The notes under the pieces: generated by a model
Database searches by the model: none
What the model was told of the DNA's origin: nothing
What the model saw: only the letters and a program-made list of their open reading frames with translations
Position numbers and translations under genes: made by a program
In this document: piece after piece, positions 27,800 through 39,671 of the stretch
Position numbering within the stretch: the first letter of the stretch is position 1
Layout: each line of letters opens with the position of its first letter
DNA from: Glandiceps talaboti
Lineage: Eukaryota > Hemichordata > Enteropneusta > Spengelidae
Reading direction: 5' to 3'
DNA: 64,000 nt
Assembly (NCBI RefSeq): GCF_964340395.1
Contig: NC_135549.1
Location: 11,973,342 to 12,037,341, forward strand

Positions 27800-27945
27800 C
27801 AAGCCTTCGGGCCGTAGGAAATCAAGGCTGGTCCGTCGCGTAAAATGTGACCTCAACGGTTCCTATTTCTAAAACGTGACCGCCCGAGTCCCCCAATTTC
27901 CTTTCCCTAAAAGATGACCCTCCCCTAAAAATATATTTTTAAAAA
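27800..27945 (+). repeat. Family R6 repeat (AAAATGTGACC type)
   Basis: Contains 'GTAAAATGTGACC', 'TTCTAAAACGTGACCG' and 'CTAAAAGATGACCCTCCCC', three degenerate iterations of one motif. The segment at 62,745-62,870 has 'TATAAAATGTGACCCTCCCC' and 'GATAAAAAGTGGCCC' in the same spacing. No coding function is likely. Confidence 0.5.
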
Positions 27946-30900
27946 CACACAACAAACAACCAAACATGGTTTAAAATGCTGTCACGCGTTAAAAGGGACA
28001 TGAGTCAATGAATCAATGGTAAGGACTCCTGCTACCACCACTGAGTGATATTTTTAAATCATTGTCGTTTCCCACTGCTACCACCACAATGAATTTGTGT
28101 GAAGGCACTGTATTAATTAATTCCCGTGTGTAGATCTAGTTCAGAGCTGAAGGCCGGACTTCCAAAGACTAATTGGCTGCACTGTCGACATCGGGACCAA
28201 AATAAAAAAAAAATCTCCACCCCGCATAATTATTATCCCCAATTTCTTAATACCACACTGTTCCACTTTGACACCTGTGAGACCCATTCCTCTCCTTGCA
28301 CCATAACTAATAACTGATTCATAATTATACCACTATATTGTTGTCTGATATTACTAGTACCTTACAAATTTCGCAGTGGTGATCTTGTAAAACTGACACT
28401 TTTGACAATCCATGCATGCCCCATTACAAGATTCGAGCACTAAATTCATTTATTGTGATTAGTACTTGATGTGGCATGATATTTAATCATGAAATCTGAG
28501 ACCGCATGATGACGTAATTTATCTGTTCCTAAAATTCATAATGGATAATATAGATTTTCCGTCAGAATCGTTTCAAGAAATAAATATTGATTTTAAAAGA
28601 GATAAGATTTATATCAGAATGGTTATATTGTACATGTATCACCGTTAAGTGCCTTATACCTTTTTTTATGCGAGTTATAGGTATCATTTACCGAGTACAC
28701 GTAAAAGACTATATTTATTTGTGTCCATGTGTGATGAAGTTTCATCGTTGATTTCCCATGATGCTTCTCACCAGCGGCGCGATTTATTTCAGTAAATCTC
28801 CAACGTCAGACGCCTTTGGCGTGAATCGCTGCGACAACCTCATCCCATGTTATCAGTGATCGAAGTTCTATGCTCCAGGACATATCACTATGATTGAATT
28901 ACACTTTGCTATATATAAAGTCTTTCAAGCGTAAGTTGAATGCGCAAAGAGACATCTGTGACTTGTGAGTACGGCATTATCAGTATAACCATAGCAACTA
29001 GCAGGAAAAGAGAATATTGACTATATTTATTCTACTCTAAAAGTATACATTATATCGCATGGTCAGACTTCAGTCAGATCATTAGATATATTGACAGTGT
29101 TTCGGCTGATTGAACTGAGCGACGTGGCAGCTTATGACACACCGGTGAAGAAAAAAGGAAATTATATACCGTTACAAACTCTCTGTAACTACCGGACAAT
29201 GGACAGAATGGCATGGCTGTACGCTTATATTGTGTGCAATAGAAATAATTCCTAGAAATGTAACTTGGTAAAATGAATAAAACACATACATGTAAATTGA
29301 TTAAGGCTTGAACGAATAGAAAATACTGTAACAATCGAAATAGATTTTGAATTGAACGAAATAATATAAATTGGACTGAAATTTTCATAACCTCATTGCA
29401 AAGCATAAAAACGGTATGATAAATGTTTAAAACTGTTTTAAATGAGAATTGAATAGTACGAACAGATGTAAGTTTTCACAAATGCTAAACCCAACGATAA
29501 TATGAACAAAAACACATTATACACTGGTAATATTTAAAATGAAGATATGCATAGTTAATCACCGCTGGGTCGGTATTCAGTGATGTGAATTGTCATTACA
29601 GTTAGCGTTACAAGCACTGAATTCCAGTCGAACGTTATTGACATAATGTTTGACCAGCATGCAACTGTGTACAAGACAATTGAACAAATCAAGTTCAGAA
29701 GTCAATGCGATATGTCAATATCAGATTTCGGTTACTTTGTCTTATCCTTGAAGTAATTGATACACTCGGGCAGTACTCGGGAAACGGTTTACTGACTGTG
29801 TAAAACATTGCATTATTCATAGCCTGTACAGATTTATGTACGAATAGTATCGGTCGTCGTAAATGGAGGCATTGATTGGTTCATAAACGGTTACATGAGA
29901 ATGATACGATTTATCTCGCTTTCCATCCCAAGTGTTAAAATGTGCATTTACCCAAAACACATTCAGAGCTTACCTCTGTGTCGTGTTTAACTTTTCAATG
30001 GTGTCAAGCATCGAATATTCCAAACATACCAACTGGCAAAGAGGAATATCTATAAACAGAACGAAAAGGCAACATATCCTGGTATTGAGTTGGAGATAGA
30101 GATTGTTTCTTGAATCACCTTTGTGTGATTGAGGGCGTTGTCCAATTTTGAGTTGTCGCAGACTTGGTAGATACGTAGTGAGGTTGCTCCAAACATGATT
30201 GAATATAGCTTGTTGTTTATCAGAATATATCTGAAAAATATGTAAATGCAATACACCAAATATACAGGTAAGGTTAAATATTTTGAACAAATTAATTCAT
30301 AATTCCAAAAATGTATTTGTCATAATTAGTTTACACAACACAATTTTATTTTGATATTCATTTCGAATATTAATTATGAAATCTCGAGATATAGGGGAAA
30401 TAATTTTGAAAGATATCAAAATGTTGAAATACAGCTTTCACAATACTCCCCTTTTGTACCAGTACATCTTGGAAGAACTCCCTCAACGACCACGTTTATA
30501 GGTTCTCAAACTTTAAGCCGCAATCCAAGGATCATTCCGAATTATTGATTATTATAATTATGATACACACCCTTTCATAACCACTTTAATTTGCCATTGT
30601 GTATATTGTTCTTTTCATATTTGTGTATTTGAATGTTTGCACGGCGTTCGAGGTAGACATTGTAGACTGCAATACCATACATGCATTCGTTAGCAATAGT
30701 CTTCAAATGTGCATATGGTTTAATTCATTGTCGATAATTCTAAGATCAAAAAACAACAAACTGAATGGGATTTATATATGTAACGAAGGAGAGTAAACAT
30801 AAAATGCAATCCGTGTTTCAACAATTGATAAGGCTGATGTGAACTTTAGCTGTTATGTACATATTTAACGAACATCACCAGTTCAATAACTCGGGCTACT

Positions 30901-31487
30901 AGAATCGTTATCATTTGGCTGACACATCTGTCGATACGATAACTGTTATTTATTGTAGTGATAATAATTGTTGTTTGTCAACAATAATTTCGTTACACGA
31001 TTACAAACCATGATAAGTACTTAGCCGGACTTATCGCGGGTTATAGGTCTTCATGATATTGCTATATATCATATATTTTTGGCATGTAGACCTCCGCAAT
31101 TATTGTCATTCTTTCTGAAAGGTTATGTCCCACTGTAGTTTTAAAACTTGAAATCGTATATTTTCATTTGACATCAAAGTTGTTACACTCGCATTTCGTA
31201 AATATTCATGTTGCTGTAATGGAAAAATGACTTGTTTTGTTCGTCGTGTATACCATATTATAATATATATGTATATAATGCGCAAGTGAGATCTACAGTT
31301 GAATAGTTCACATATGATTGATTTTGTTGTGCGTGTAACATGTTTTCTCGTTCGTTTGAATATATGTTACATCCAATCTGTGAAATTGCCCAGTTCATGA
31401 AATGTGCGTGTAACTCAATCGTGTTGCCCAGGTTATGAAGACGGTATAGTAAGACATGCCTAGTACATGAAATGAGCATCTTTTATA

Positions 31488-31489
<2 letters not shown>
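27946..31489. other. Gene-free sequence, about 3.5 kb
   Basis: A 13-bp direct repeat 'CTGCTACCACCAC' occurs at 28,029 and 28,075. One possible minus-strand exon (30,119-30,230) has consensus splice sites but no recognised product. Otherwise nothing can be named. Confidence 0.4.

Positions 31490-31541
<52 letters not shown>
31490..31541. repeat. (CA)n microsatellite
   Basis: About 26 uninterrupted CA units. Confidence 0.95.
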
Positions 31542-31544
<3 letters not shown>

Positions 31545-32758
31545 AGAAAAAGAATCAAACAACATTGTCATGTATTTACAAACACATCACTTCACAATTC
31601 TTATTTTTCTGTACATGCATCATAAGTCATTATATACGAGCACTACACTACACTACACTTGTGTGACTAATTATGATAAGTGTTATAAATACACATCAAT
31701 CCGTTGTGATATATCCACCCTGAGTCTTTGGTTCAACCTGCTTAGTATAAATACAGGGTCATGTACCTCACAGACGTATATTGTCTTATATTTTCCTGGG
31801 TTTTTTTTATAACAAGTTTAATTTTACACCAGACATTGTTAAGTATTTTGGCAATTCCTAGATATTGGTCTATTTTAGTAAGATTCGTCAAACCGGAATT
31901 GTTTTGGAACCATTAGGCCCCAAAACGTTTCATGACAAATTTGTTCATTTATCATATGAACATGAATGCATTATTGAGCTTGAGTAAACTAATAGAGGTG
32001 AGGCTTCAGAACAATTGTAATATGAGAATAGAGTGGACACCCTTTGACGGTATTAAAGCTTTATCTTATCCAGCTTACTCTAAAGGTACACGAAGAGCAA
32101 TCCCTTATTTTCTGTTAGTGGTCAAGAAGTATATTACGATCAACTGTAGATATAACAAATTTAACACCAAACATTAAGAGAAAGGATGTATCAGACAGAG
32201 CGTATATTAGGAGACCTTGAATGACTTTTACTGCGATATGTACGTTTCTTTTTTTTATCTCTTTGCATGTTCTCTTTCTTGACAAGTAGGAATCAAAACA
32301 AGATATCCTTAAAAGAGGACTAGTGTTGGTCTGTAGTACATACTCACTGAGTTTTAAAAGGAAATATATCGTAAATTACATAGGAATACATTTGTCTTCA
32401 ATTTGGTTGACACCACATGGCCTTTAGATTATTATGTTTATTTAGCTGGTTGTATTAAAGATAACTATTATTGATATTGTCGCGATCGATGAACTGATGT
32501 TTTACATGCTGTGTTCATGGAAACACAGAAAGGTTATCTCAATAACACCACTTACACACGTAGTAGTCAACAAAGCAATGATATGGAATCGTTGTTCAGC
32601 CTAAGGCTAACGATACAGACTCTGTATCATTGTTCAGGTGTCCATTAAATGATTGTGTAAGCCACCAACATAGGTACAACAAGAAAACATACCAAGCAAC
32701 TTCCACAACGAAATTCAAATCGATATATTGAAGGTTGAAGTAAGAGTTAATCATAATG
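31542..32758. other. Gene-free sequence
   Basis: Short frames (31,570-31,812 and 31,932-32,177 plus) have no recognised similarity. Confidence 0.45.
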
Positions 32759-32868
32759 TTACTTAGAAACGGGTAAGTCATGCCTCAGTGGGACTTAATT
32801 CCATGATAAGAGATTACTTAGAAACGGGTAAGTCATGCCTCAGTGGGACTTAATTCCATGATAAGAGA
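32759..32868. repeat. Perfect 55-bp tandem duplication
   Basis: The segment beginning 'TTACTTAGAAACGGGTAAGT' at 32,759 is repeated without a mismatch from 32,814; both copies are 55 bp. Perfect identity in a noncoding region implies a very recent duplication, or an assembly artefact. Confidence 0.95.
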
Positions 32869-33223
32869 GTTTAATCTTAAAATTATGACGTGAGCATATG
32901 GGAAATGTAGGTGGATGTACTCTAGCATTTACCGAAAAACTATGATCTCATATTGCATATTTTTGAATGTATGTGGTGACCTCACCAACGGTAGAGACTT
33001 ATTTCTGATTACTTCTAAATAATTACTTAATATTGTTAAAAGAAAATACAATTGATTTACCTACATTTAACACGATAAAACATTGAAGTCAATACCCGAT
33101 ATTCAATCTTGATCAATGCGACTTGTATGACAAAAGGGCAAAGTACTATTTTGTTTTCTGCAAATCGTCACGTGATGGTGCATGCTTTACACTATGAGGA
33201 ATTATCACGAGAAAAAATGACAT

Positions 33224-34310
33224 TATTTTTAGCACAACTGAACTGAGGTTCAGTAGTGCTATAGCAAAATGATCTTACCATCGGTTTGTGATTTGGGTAA
33301 AAAAACTCAAAAACTACTGGGCAGATTGGGCTGAAATTTGGGTGAAACATTCTTCAGGGTGTTTTACTAAGAATTGTTCACGATATGATGATATCATCAG
33401 TCATATGCAAATTAGGGCTAAAAATGTGTCTTTTTGGTCAAAAATCTATAATTCGAAAACCACTGAGCAGATTGGGCTGGAATTTAATGGGAATGCATTT
33501 AGGGGTTTGGGTGAAACTTGGGTGAAACATTCTTCAGGGTGTTTTACTAAGAATTGTTCACGATATGATGATATCATCAGTCATATGCAAATTAGGGCTA
33601 AAAATGTGTCTTTTTGGTCAAAAATCTATAATTCGAAAACCACTGAGCAGATTGGGCTGGAATTTAATGGGAATGCATTTAGGGGTGTATGGACGAAGAA
33701 ATATTAAGCATACAATGACTCCATGAGTGATATGCAAATTAAGTGTAAAAATGTTCATTTTTGGTCAAAAACATATCTCAAAAAGTATTTGGCCAATGAC
33801 TCTGAAACTTGGTGAGATGTTTCTGAAAGTGTTATTCTGCATATTTTCTTCAAAACATTTTGACAAAATTGGCCCTAGCAACCAAGACCACGCCCTTAGC
33901 AACAACCAAATGGCAGTATATTTTGGTTAAATAACAACATCTTCTGGTAGGCAAGTGAGTAAACATCGCAAAAATAACAAACAGGAATTGGAAGACAATT
34001 GAATAAACATTCCAGAAATGTACGCTAATGTACCTAGCAACAAGACCACGCCCTTAGCAACAGCCAAATGATCACATATATTTTAAAGATAACAATGGCG
34101 ATTAATAGACAATTGAAATAAATATTTAAGAAATGTATGTAAATGTGCCTAGCAACAAGGCCACGCCCATAGCAACAGCCAAATGATCACGTATATTGCA
34201 AAGATAGCAACATGGTTGGATAGGCAACTGGATTCAGCAAATGAACACCTATTGTTAGCATGGACTAGCATATGGATACACATTTTTAGCACAACTGAAC
34301 TGTCTGTCTG
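33224..34310 (+). repeat. Family R1 element cluster with hairpin and tandem core
   Basis: Opens with the hairpin 'AGCACAACTGAAC'-TGAG-'GTTCAGTAGTGCT' (33,233-33,262, one mismatch in the 13-bp stem). A block 'CAGATTGGGCTGAAATTTGG' follows, then a 180-bp-period duplication. After that come iterations of a core beginning 'CCTAGCAACAAGACCACGCC' at 33,874, 34,033 and 34,148. At 34,280 it runs into a second copy of the hairpin left arm ('AGCACAACTGAAC'), which heads the next (TCTG/TG)n tract. No credible protein is encoded; the 139-codon frame is repeat-derived. Confidence 0.75.
33338..33686. repeat. 169-bp duplication at 180-bp spacing, identical copies
   Basis: Bases 33,338-33,506 and 33,518-33,686 are identical over 169 bp. 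An 11-bp spacer separates them, giving a 180-bp period. The bases just before copy 1 are a diverged version of the same unit. This is a recent unequal-exchange or replication-slippage event inside the R1 element. Confidence 0.95.
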
Positions 34311-34315
34311 GCTGG

Positions 34316-34366
<51 letters not shown>
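34311..34366 (+). repeat. TCTG/GGCT-headed (TG)n microsatellite of an R1 element
   Basis: A short TCTG/GGCT run leads into about 23 TG units, immediately after the R1 hairpin arm. The microsatellite is therefore part of the element rather than independent. Confidence 0.85.
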
Positions 34367-34370
<4 letters not shown>

Positions 34371-34909
34371 AAAATCAATTTGTCATCACATGGTCACTGC
34401 AAGAAAAATGCATTCGACCAAAGTGAAATTTTGGTATTAAACGGAACACCCCCATTAAGGTCAAGTAAATGAACATTCCAAAGCAAGGGATAATATGTGT
34501 GTATGCATATGTTTATAGTCAGTACCTGATATCACCAAACATATACAAATATTTGAGGAATTAGTTGTTTCATTCTTTCATTACAGGTGAAGTTGTCGAC
34601 ATTGTTATTGATAAGTTATATTTACTCGTTCAAACCTGATGCTTTTGGTCAGTATGCACATTTTCCGAATAAATAGTTACCTATTCCGTCCTAAAATTGA
34701 CCACTGTGTATGGTGAATTTATCATAACACATCAGACATATTGCTGCATATGCTTATTATGTGCATTAAAGTGCATATCATACTCGATCGGGCCAACTTA
34801 TACATGCCACCTGAAACTTGAAATCTCTACATTTCAGTCACTTTCACTGAAACATAATTTGCAAAATGATGCTTTAAGAAGCGCGTTCTGACAAAATACA
34901 CCCCCTCCA
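34367..34909. other. Gene-free sequence
   Basis: Nothing recognised. 'ACGGAACACCCCC' near 34,440 may be a remnant of an R3 terminus. Confidence 0.4.
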
Positions 34910-34934
34910 CCACACACACACACACACACACACA
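34910..34934. repeat. (CA)n microsatellite
   Basis: About 12 CA units following a C-rich stretch. Confidence 0.9.
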
Positions 34935-36563
34935 GCTCAGTTTAACCCTCACGGAATTGGGAGGCAGTTTGGAGAATATGCATTATATTTTATATATAAG
35001 CAGAACTCTATAGTAACCACGCCCTCAAAACATGGTAACAGTTTGAATGTCTGTCGACTCTAAGTGCCAATACCTGTTCAGAATCAATACCTATCACATC
35101 CATAACTAATGCACATAGATATTATGATTGTAGTCTTTAACTGTTGATAACTGATAATGCATGTATGTAGGGGAACATATATAGAAAGCAGTAACAATGG
35201 GTAGAGTAATATTGCTTCAAGGCTTTATTTCTGTACTGAAGTATCTCTCCATGAGAGAAAATGTGATCGTCCCCATTTATATCATATAGATTTAAAATAT
35301 GTACTGACTGTCTCTCAACTTTGCACCGAAAGAAAGTTATTTTATTTCTGTAATTTCGTTGTACGAATTTTGTGATAACCAATCTCCAAGGTTAGTGACT
35401 CTACAATTTCATTAAATTAATACACAAATTTTAAAATATTAATACCATGTTTAAATGAGACAGTTTATCTTCAGTCGTATGATAATGTTTAAAGATATGT
35501 CGTGATATAGTACAATTTACGATTAGAGAAACCCACAGGCATCTTGTCATGGTGCTATAAACGTCTTCGAATTCGTCCTGTTTCCATGGCTACTGAAACA
35601 GGTGTCGTTTTTTATGATTTACAACTGTTGTGACAGGGATATCAATAGATATTTTGTCATTTCAATCAAAAGAAGGTCGAAGACGGTTAGTTATTATATA
35701 TTTTCCCTATTGCGTGCGCATCGACTGGTCTCCCATCCATGGAAGCACTGATTGCAGCATAATGTAAATCTTCGATGCAGAAAATCTGCCTCCAGTTTCA
35801 ACCGATTTAGAAATAATGGATTCCTCGGTGAACTCACCAGTTCAGATACTGAAACACAGTAGTAACTATTTTAGTTATTGCAGATACTTATGAGTTCACT
35901 TTTGACTTTCATTAAGGCATTTATTTTATTAAAATCAATATTCACAAACACTCAACTGAAACATAATGCATTGTAAAATGCAAGTTTAAACAGTGAAGAC
36001 TTTATTACTACAATACACTAAGATCGTACAGCTTCACATGTGATAATTAAAAGTACTAAAATGTGCCACCATAATGCATGATGGCATGAAAATATGTGAT
36101 CAAATAATGAAGAAGTTAGCAACAAGAGAACACCTTGAAAAGATAAAGCTTAACAATGTATCGACGTGAAGGTTTTATTAGCCGACGGGTGCGAACCGTT
36201 TATGAGTAAATTTAATCACTAAGTATTCTACAGCAACTTATAAACAAGTGATAGGGAGTATTTCAACATCCATTTTACGTGAAATACTATTCAACCCTTT
36301 GTTGAGTAAAGATACATCTTCCCTTACCAAGGCAGCAAAACTTGTCTCACGTAGTGTAGTAACTTTTGACCCCATTATTTCTATACTAAGTCAAATACGT
36401 TAACTCGTGTTTGACTATCGTCAATACACACGAGTTCATGGAAAGGCTACGATGTACGCCCTTTTGGACGCATAGTCCTGATAAATGCGTACACATTGAT
36501 CGTAAAATTAAGCGATGAAACTGTCATGTCTTAAGAAAGGTGAAGTAGTATTCTATGAAGGAA
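34935..36563. other. Gene-free sequence, about 1.6 kb
   Basis: Nothing recognised. 'GTAACCACGCCCTC' near 35,015 may be an eroded R1 core fragment. Confidence 0.45.
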
Positions 36564-36752
36564 GAATATTCATGGTCACTTGGGTCGCATATATTGTACA
36601 TTCTTAACAGTCCCAATTTTGAGGAGATACAGGTTGAACACCTCAAAGTTGGGACTGTTAAGAAGGTATAATATATGAACACTCTGTATCTCCTCAACAT
36701 TGGGACTGTTAAGAAGGTATGATATATGCGACCCAAGTGACCATGAATATTC
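36564..36752. repeat. 69-bp near-perfect inverted repeat with nested direct repeat
   Basis: The arm at 36,564-36,632 and the reverse complement of 36,684-36,752 agree closely over 69 bp, starting 'GAATATTCATGGTCACTTGG' in both. The 51-bp loop carries another copy of the inner segment ('TTGGGACTGTTAAGAAGGTA'), so this piece occurs three times, in two orientations. It is a MITE-like foldback or a hairpin RNA-forming locus. The 70-codon minus frame over it is a by-product. Confidence 0.9.
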
Positions 36753-38742
36753 AGCAGCTTGTCACCTCAGCAGCGTTGGGAATGTATCGTTAATATTCAC
36801 TAATCTAAGTGCAGTAATTGGATTAGATTAGGGGTTGGATTAGATTGGATTGGCTGTATCATATTGTCTGTCGTGATCAGAGTCTTATTGTATACATCCC
36901 AACTAAATTTAGAACTCGTGAGATCACATAATTGCACCTATGTCACGGGTTCTCAGTTGCGTAACATCCTTCCTTATCAACACGATCCTGTAAGTAATTT
37001 AAGTAATAATCATAGTCAGCCAGGCACTAATGACTGCGACTATATCACAATCAACACTATCACTGAATCGTGTCTTCCAGTATTCCAGTTATAAAGTTAT
37101 GAACTTTGTTTTCGTTATTACCATTCACGATATCGCTTTTTCTGATAATTTAACGTTGAAAAATCAGAATCCAATACTTTTTATAAATATTCTGCTGCAG
37201 AGTTAAGCAAACCATAGTCAAGTCAAGCAAACACCAATCATCTAAATTAACATCGATCGCCAACTGCCTATGTTATGGAGCAGGGAGAGATATGAAAACA
37301 TAGAATTAGAAGTAGTAAAAGATCAGTGCAGTTGATATTTTCTTTAGGGTAAAGGGATACGTGAGGTATAGTTTCCATAAATACTGTACACCATATAAAT
37401 TCGAGTTTACAATTTTACATGCATTTGTGTATACCTTACTGCATACACGTATCAATACGTTATTGTTACTTTAAAACGATGCAATCCAAATTCCTACTTT
37501 TGTTTTTGAAACTAATGAAAGCGGGCATTTGTATCCCACTCAGTGTATTGTGTATCCTCTTATCTGACAGATTGAAAGAAGCAACACTTTATGGCTCCAT
37601 TTTAAGACTTTAAGTTAGGTCTGATAAAGTGATAATTAATAAGCAACGACATTTAGAACTCTTAAAATACCGTAATTTACCGACATATTGTTGTAGACGG
37701 TAAGTTGTGGTGATAATATTATATTATTATATATGAAAGGATAAGTATTGTTTAATCAATCAAACACACATGGATCGTTCGTCAATGAGAAAATCTCAAA
37801 TACGAGCATCTTTAACCTTCGAAATAGGAATTCAAATGTGTCGTAATCAAAGTCTGTATTTTTCGAGACACTTTGCAGGACATAGGAATTCGGTCGGTGA
37901 GGGGGGGGGTGCAAAAACCTCACAGTTGGTAATATGTGATAAGTAGTTGATAAAAAAAAGTTTGGTATTGTCCATCTAATTTGCACGTCGTGGATAGGTA
38001 TGTAGCTTTATGATTATTGTTATTATGTCGTTATAACATTCTACTATTATATTGAGAGGGAGGCTGAGTTCACAGGGATAGACCTGAAAATGTACTTTCG
38101 TTTGAGATCTGTCATAGTGTAACATCTGTTCACATATTGATATGTACGTGGATTGTACGTACTAACATTGACGCACAGCGGAACCCGTCAATTGTTGCAT
38201 TTGACGGAGCAGATGTTAACACATAAACATAATATGAATAGGTCCTTGATTCGTACTTCCATTCTTGGCAATACCTTATCTAATGTAGATACATGAAAAA
38301 GGTAGGGCCAGGTGGCATGCAAACTCACATTATTTCTTAAAAGAACGGAAATTACAGCCAGAGAATACATAATTGAGTGATAGGGTCAGTACAACTTTAA
38401 CAATGCCAACACGCAATTGTATCTTGAAATACATCGTTGAAATTCATGGTACTTGTTCATTATTAAGAACACAATAACTTTACTACATAAGCCAACTTGT
38501 AAATACTGATATCGTAAAAAACAATCGACAAGTAATGTTTCCCTTAATACCTTAATTAGGCCAATGGCACTGGGGCATGACAAACACTTATTCAAAGTCA
38601 ATGGCAACTTCATCGGTGTAAAACAAAACATAATATACTAACTTTATACACATGATACGGATAATAATTTCGAATTCACCTATGTAAAATATAAGAATAA
38701 CACTTTCGTTTAGCTAAAACATAATGATAATAACGTCATTTT
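36753..38742. other. Gene-free sequence, about 2 kb
   Basis: Short frames on both strands match nothing recognised. A G9 run lies near 37,901. Confidence 0.45.
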
Positions 38743-39145
38743 ATGTCACACATGAAGAGAAGAACTGCATTTACATCAAATGGGAGAAGATGATAACTGC
38801 ATTTACATCAGATGAGAAAAGAATAACTTCATCTATATCACACATGAAGATAACTTCATTTACATCAAATATGAAGATAATATTTACATGTATGTGAGAT
38901 ATGAAAATATCTTCATTTATGTAAAACATGGAGATAATAACTTCATTTACATCAAATATGAAGATAATGACTTCATTTACATCAAATATGATGACAAGAA
39001 CTTCATTTATGTAAAACGTTAAGATAATAACTTCATTTATAACAATGATGAAGATAATGACTCCATTTGTGTCAACTATGAAAATAGTAACTAATTTATA
39101 TCAAATATGAAGATAATATCTTCATTTTATGCCAATTATTTTAGG
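38743..39145. repeat. 30-bp-period minisatellite
   Basis: The unit is approximately 'CTTCATTTACATCAAATATG' followed by 'AAGATAATAA'. 'CTTCATTT'-type landmarks fall at exactly 30-bp steps at 38,941, 38,971, 39,001, 39,031, 39,061 and 39,091. More diverged units lie to the left. There are about 13 units. The frame is interrupted by stops, so it is not coding. Confidence 0.9.
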
Positions 39146-39671
39146 ATCATAATAACTGTATATATGTAAACAATACGGATAATAATCCGCATCACTTGCA
39201 ACTGATGTATATTTGTTCCTATAATGTTGAATTGCCGACCGTTCCCACTTTCTTAATTGTCTAATATACGAATATACATCGTACATGGTATAGAATAGAA
39301 TATGTCAAATTATATAAATAATACCCCTGTAAAGTATGCCAATTAAAGAAAGACAAAAACGACGCTTTGTCAAGAATACATGCTTCCAGCTAAATTTTAC
39401 ACATATTTGTATTTGATATAAGCATATTCAGTGTCTTAGTATTTTGTAATGCCTGTCGATATGTGCGTAATGTCAATTCTAAGGTCGATAAAACACCAAG
39501 GGGAAATTATCGAATATCCGAACATGGCGCTTTTCATTCTATGTTGATCGGTATTACTCTGCCTCTTGTCATCCTAGAATCAATCGACTCAACTAATATT
39601 AGTGTAACCCCTGTGTCATTTCAATTCTGATGTACGGTATAACTCGTTGAAAGTTCCTTTGTCATTGCAGT
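39146..39671. other. Presumed 3' flank of the GPCR gene
   Basis: Noncoding. No consensus AATAAA was found close downstream of the GPCR stop on the minus strand, so the transcript end cannot be placed. Confidence 0.4.

Noticed and set aside
33288-33707. 139-codon plus-strand frame with a duplicated peptide
   Set aside because: It lies inside the R1 repeat, and the duplication is the 180-bp-period repeat itself. The peptide has no domain character.
36524-36736. 70-codon minus-strand frame with a repeated TFLTVP segment
   Set aside because: The repetition is the inner segment of the inverted repeat, so it is not a protein repeat under selection.
38743-39145. Regular repeats that could suggest a CRISPR array
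   Set aside because: Units are directly adjacent with no unique spacers, and the DNA is eukaryotic; it is a minisatellite. The same holds for the 39-bp array at 62,318.
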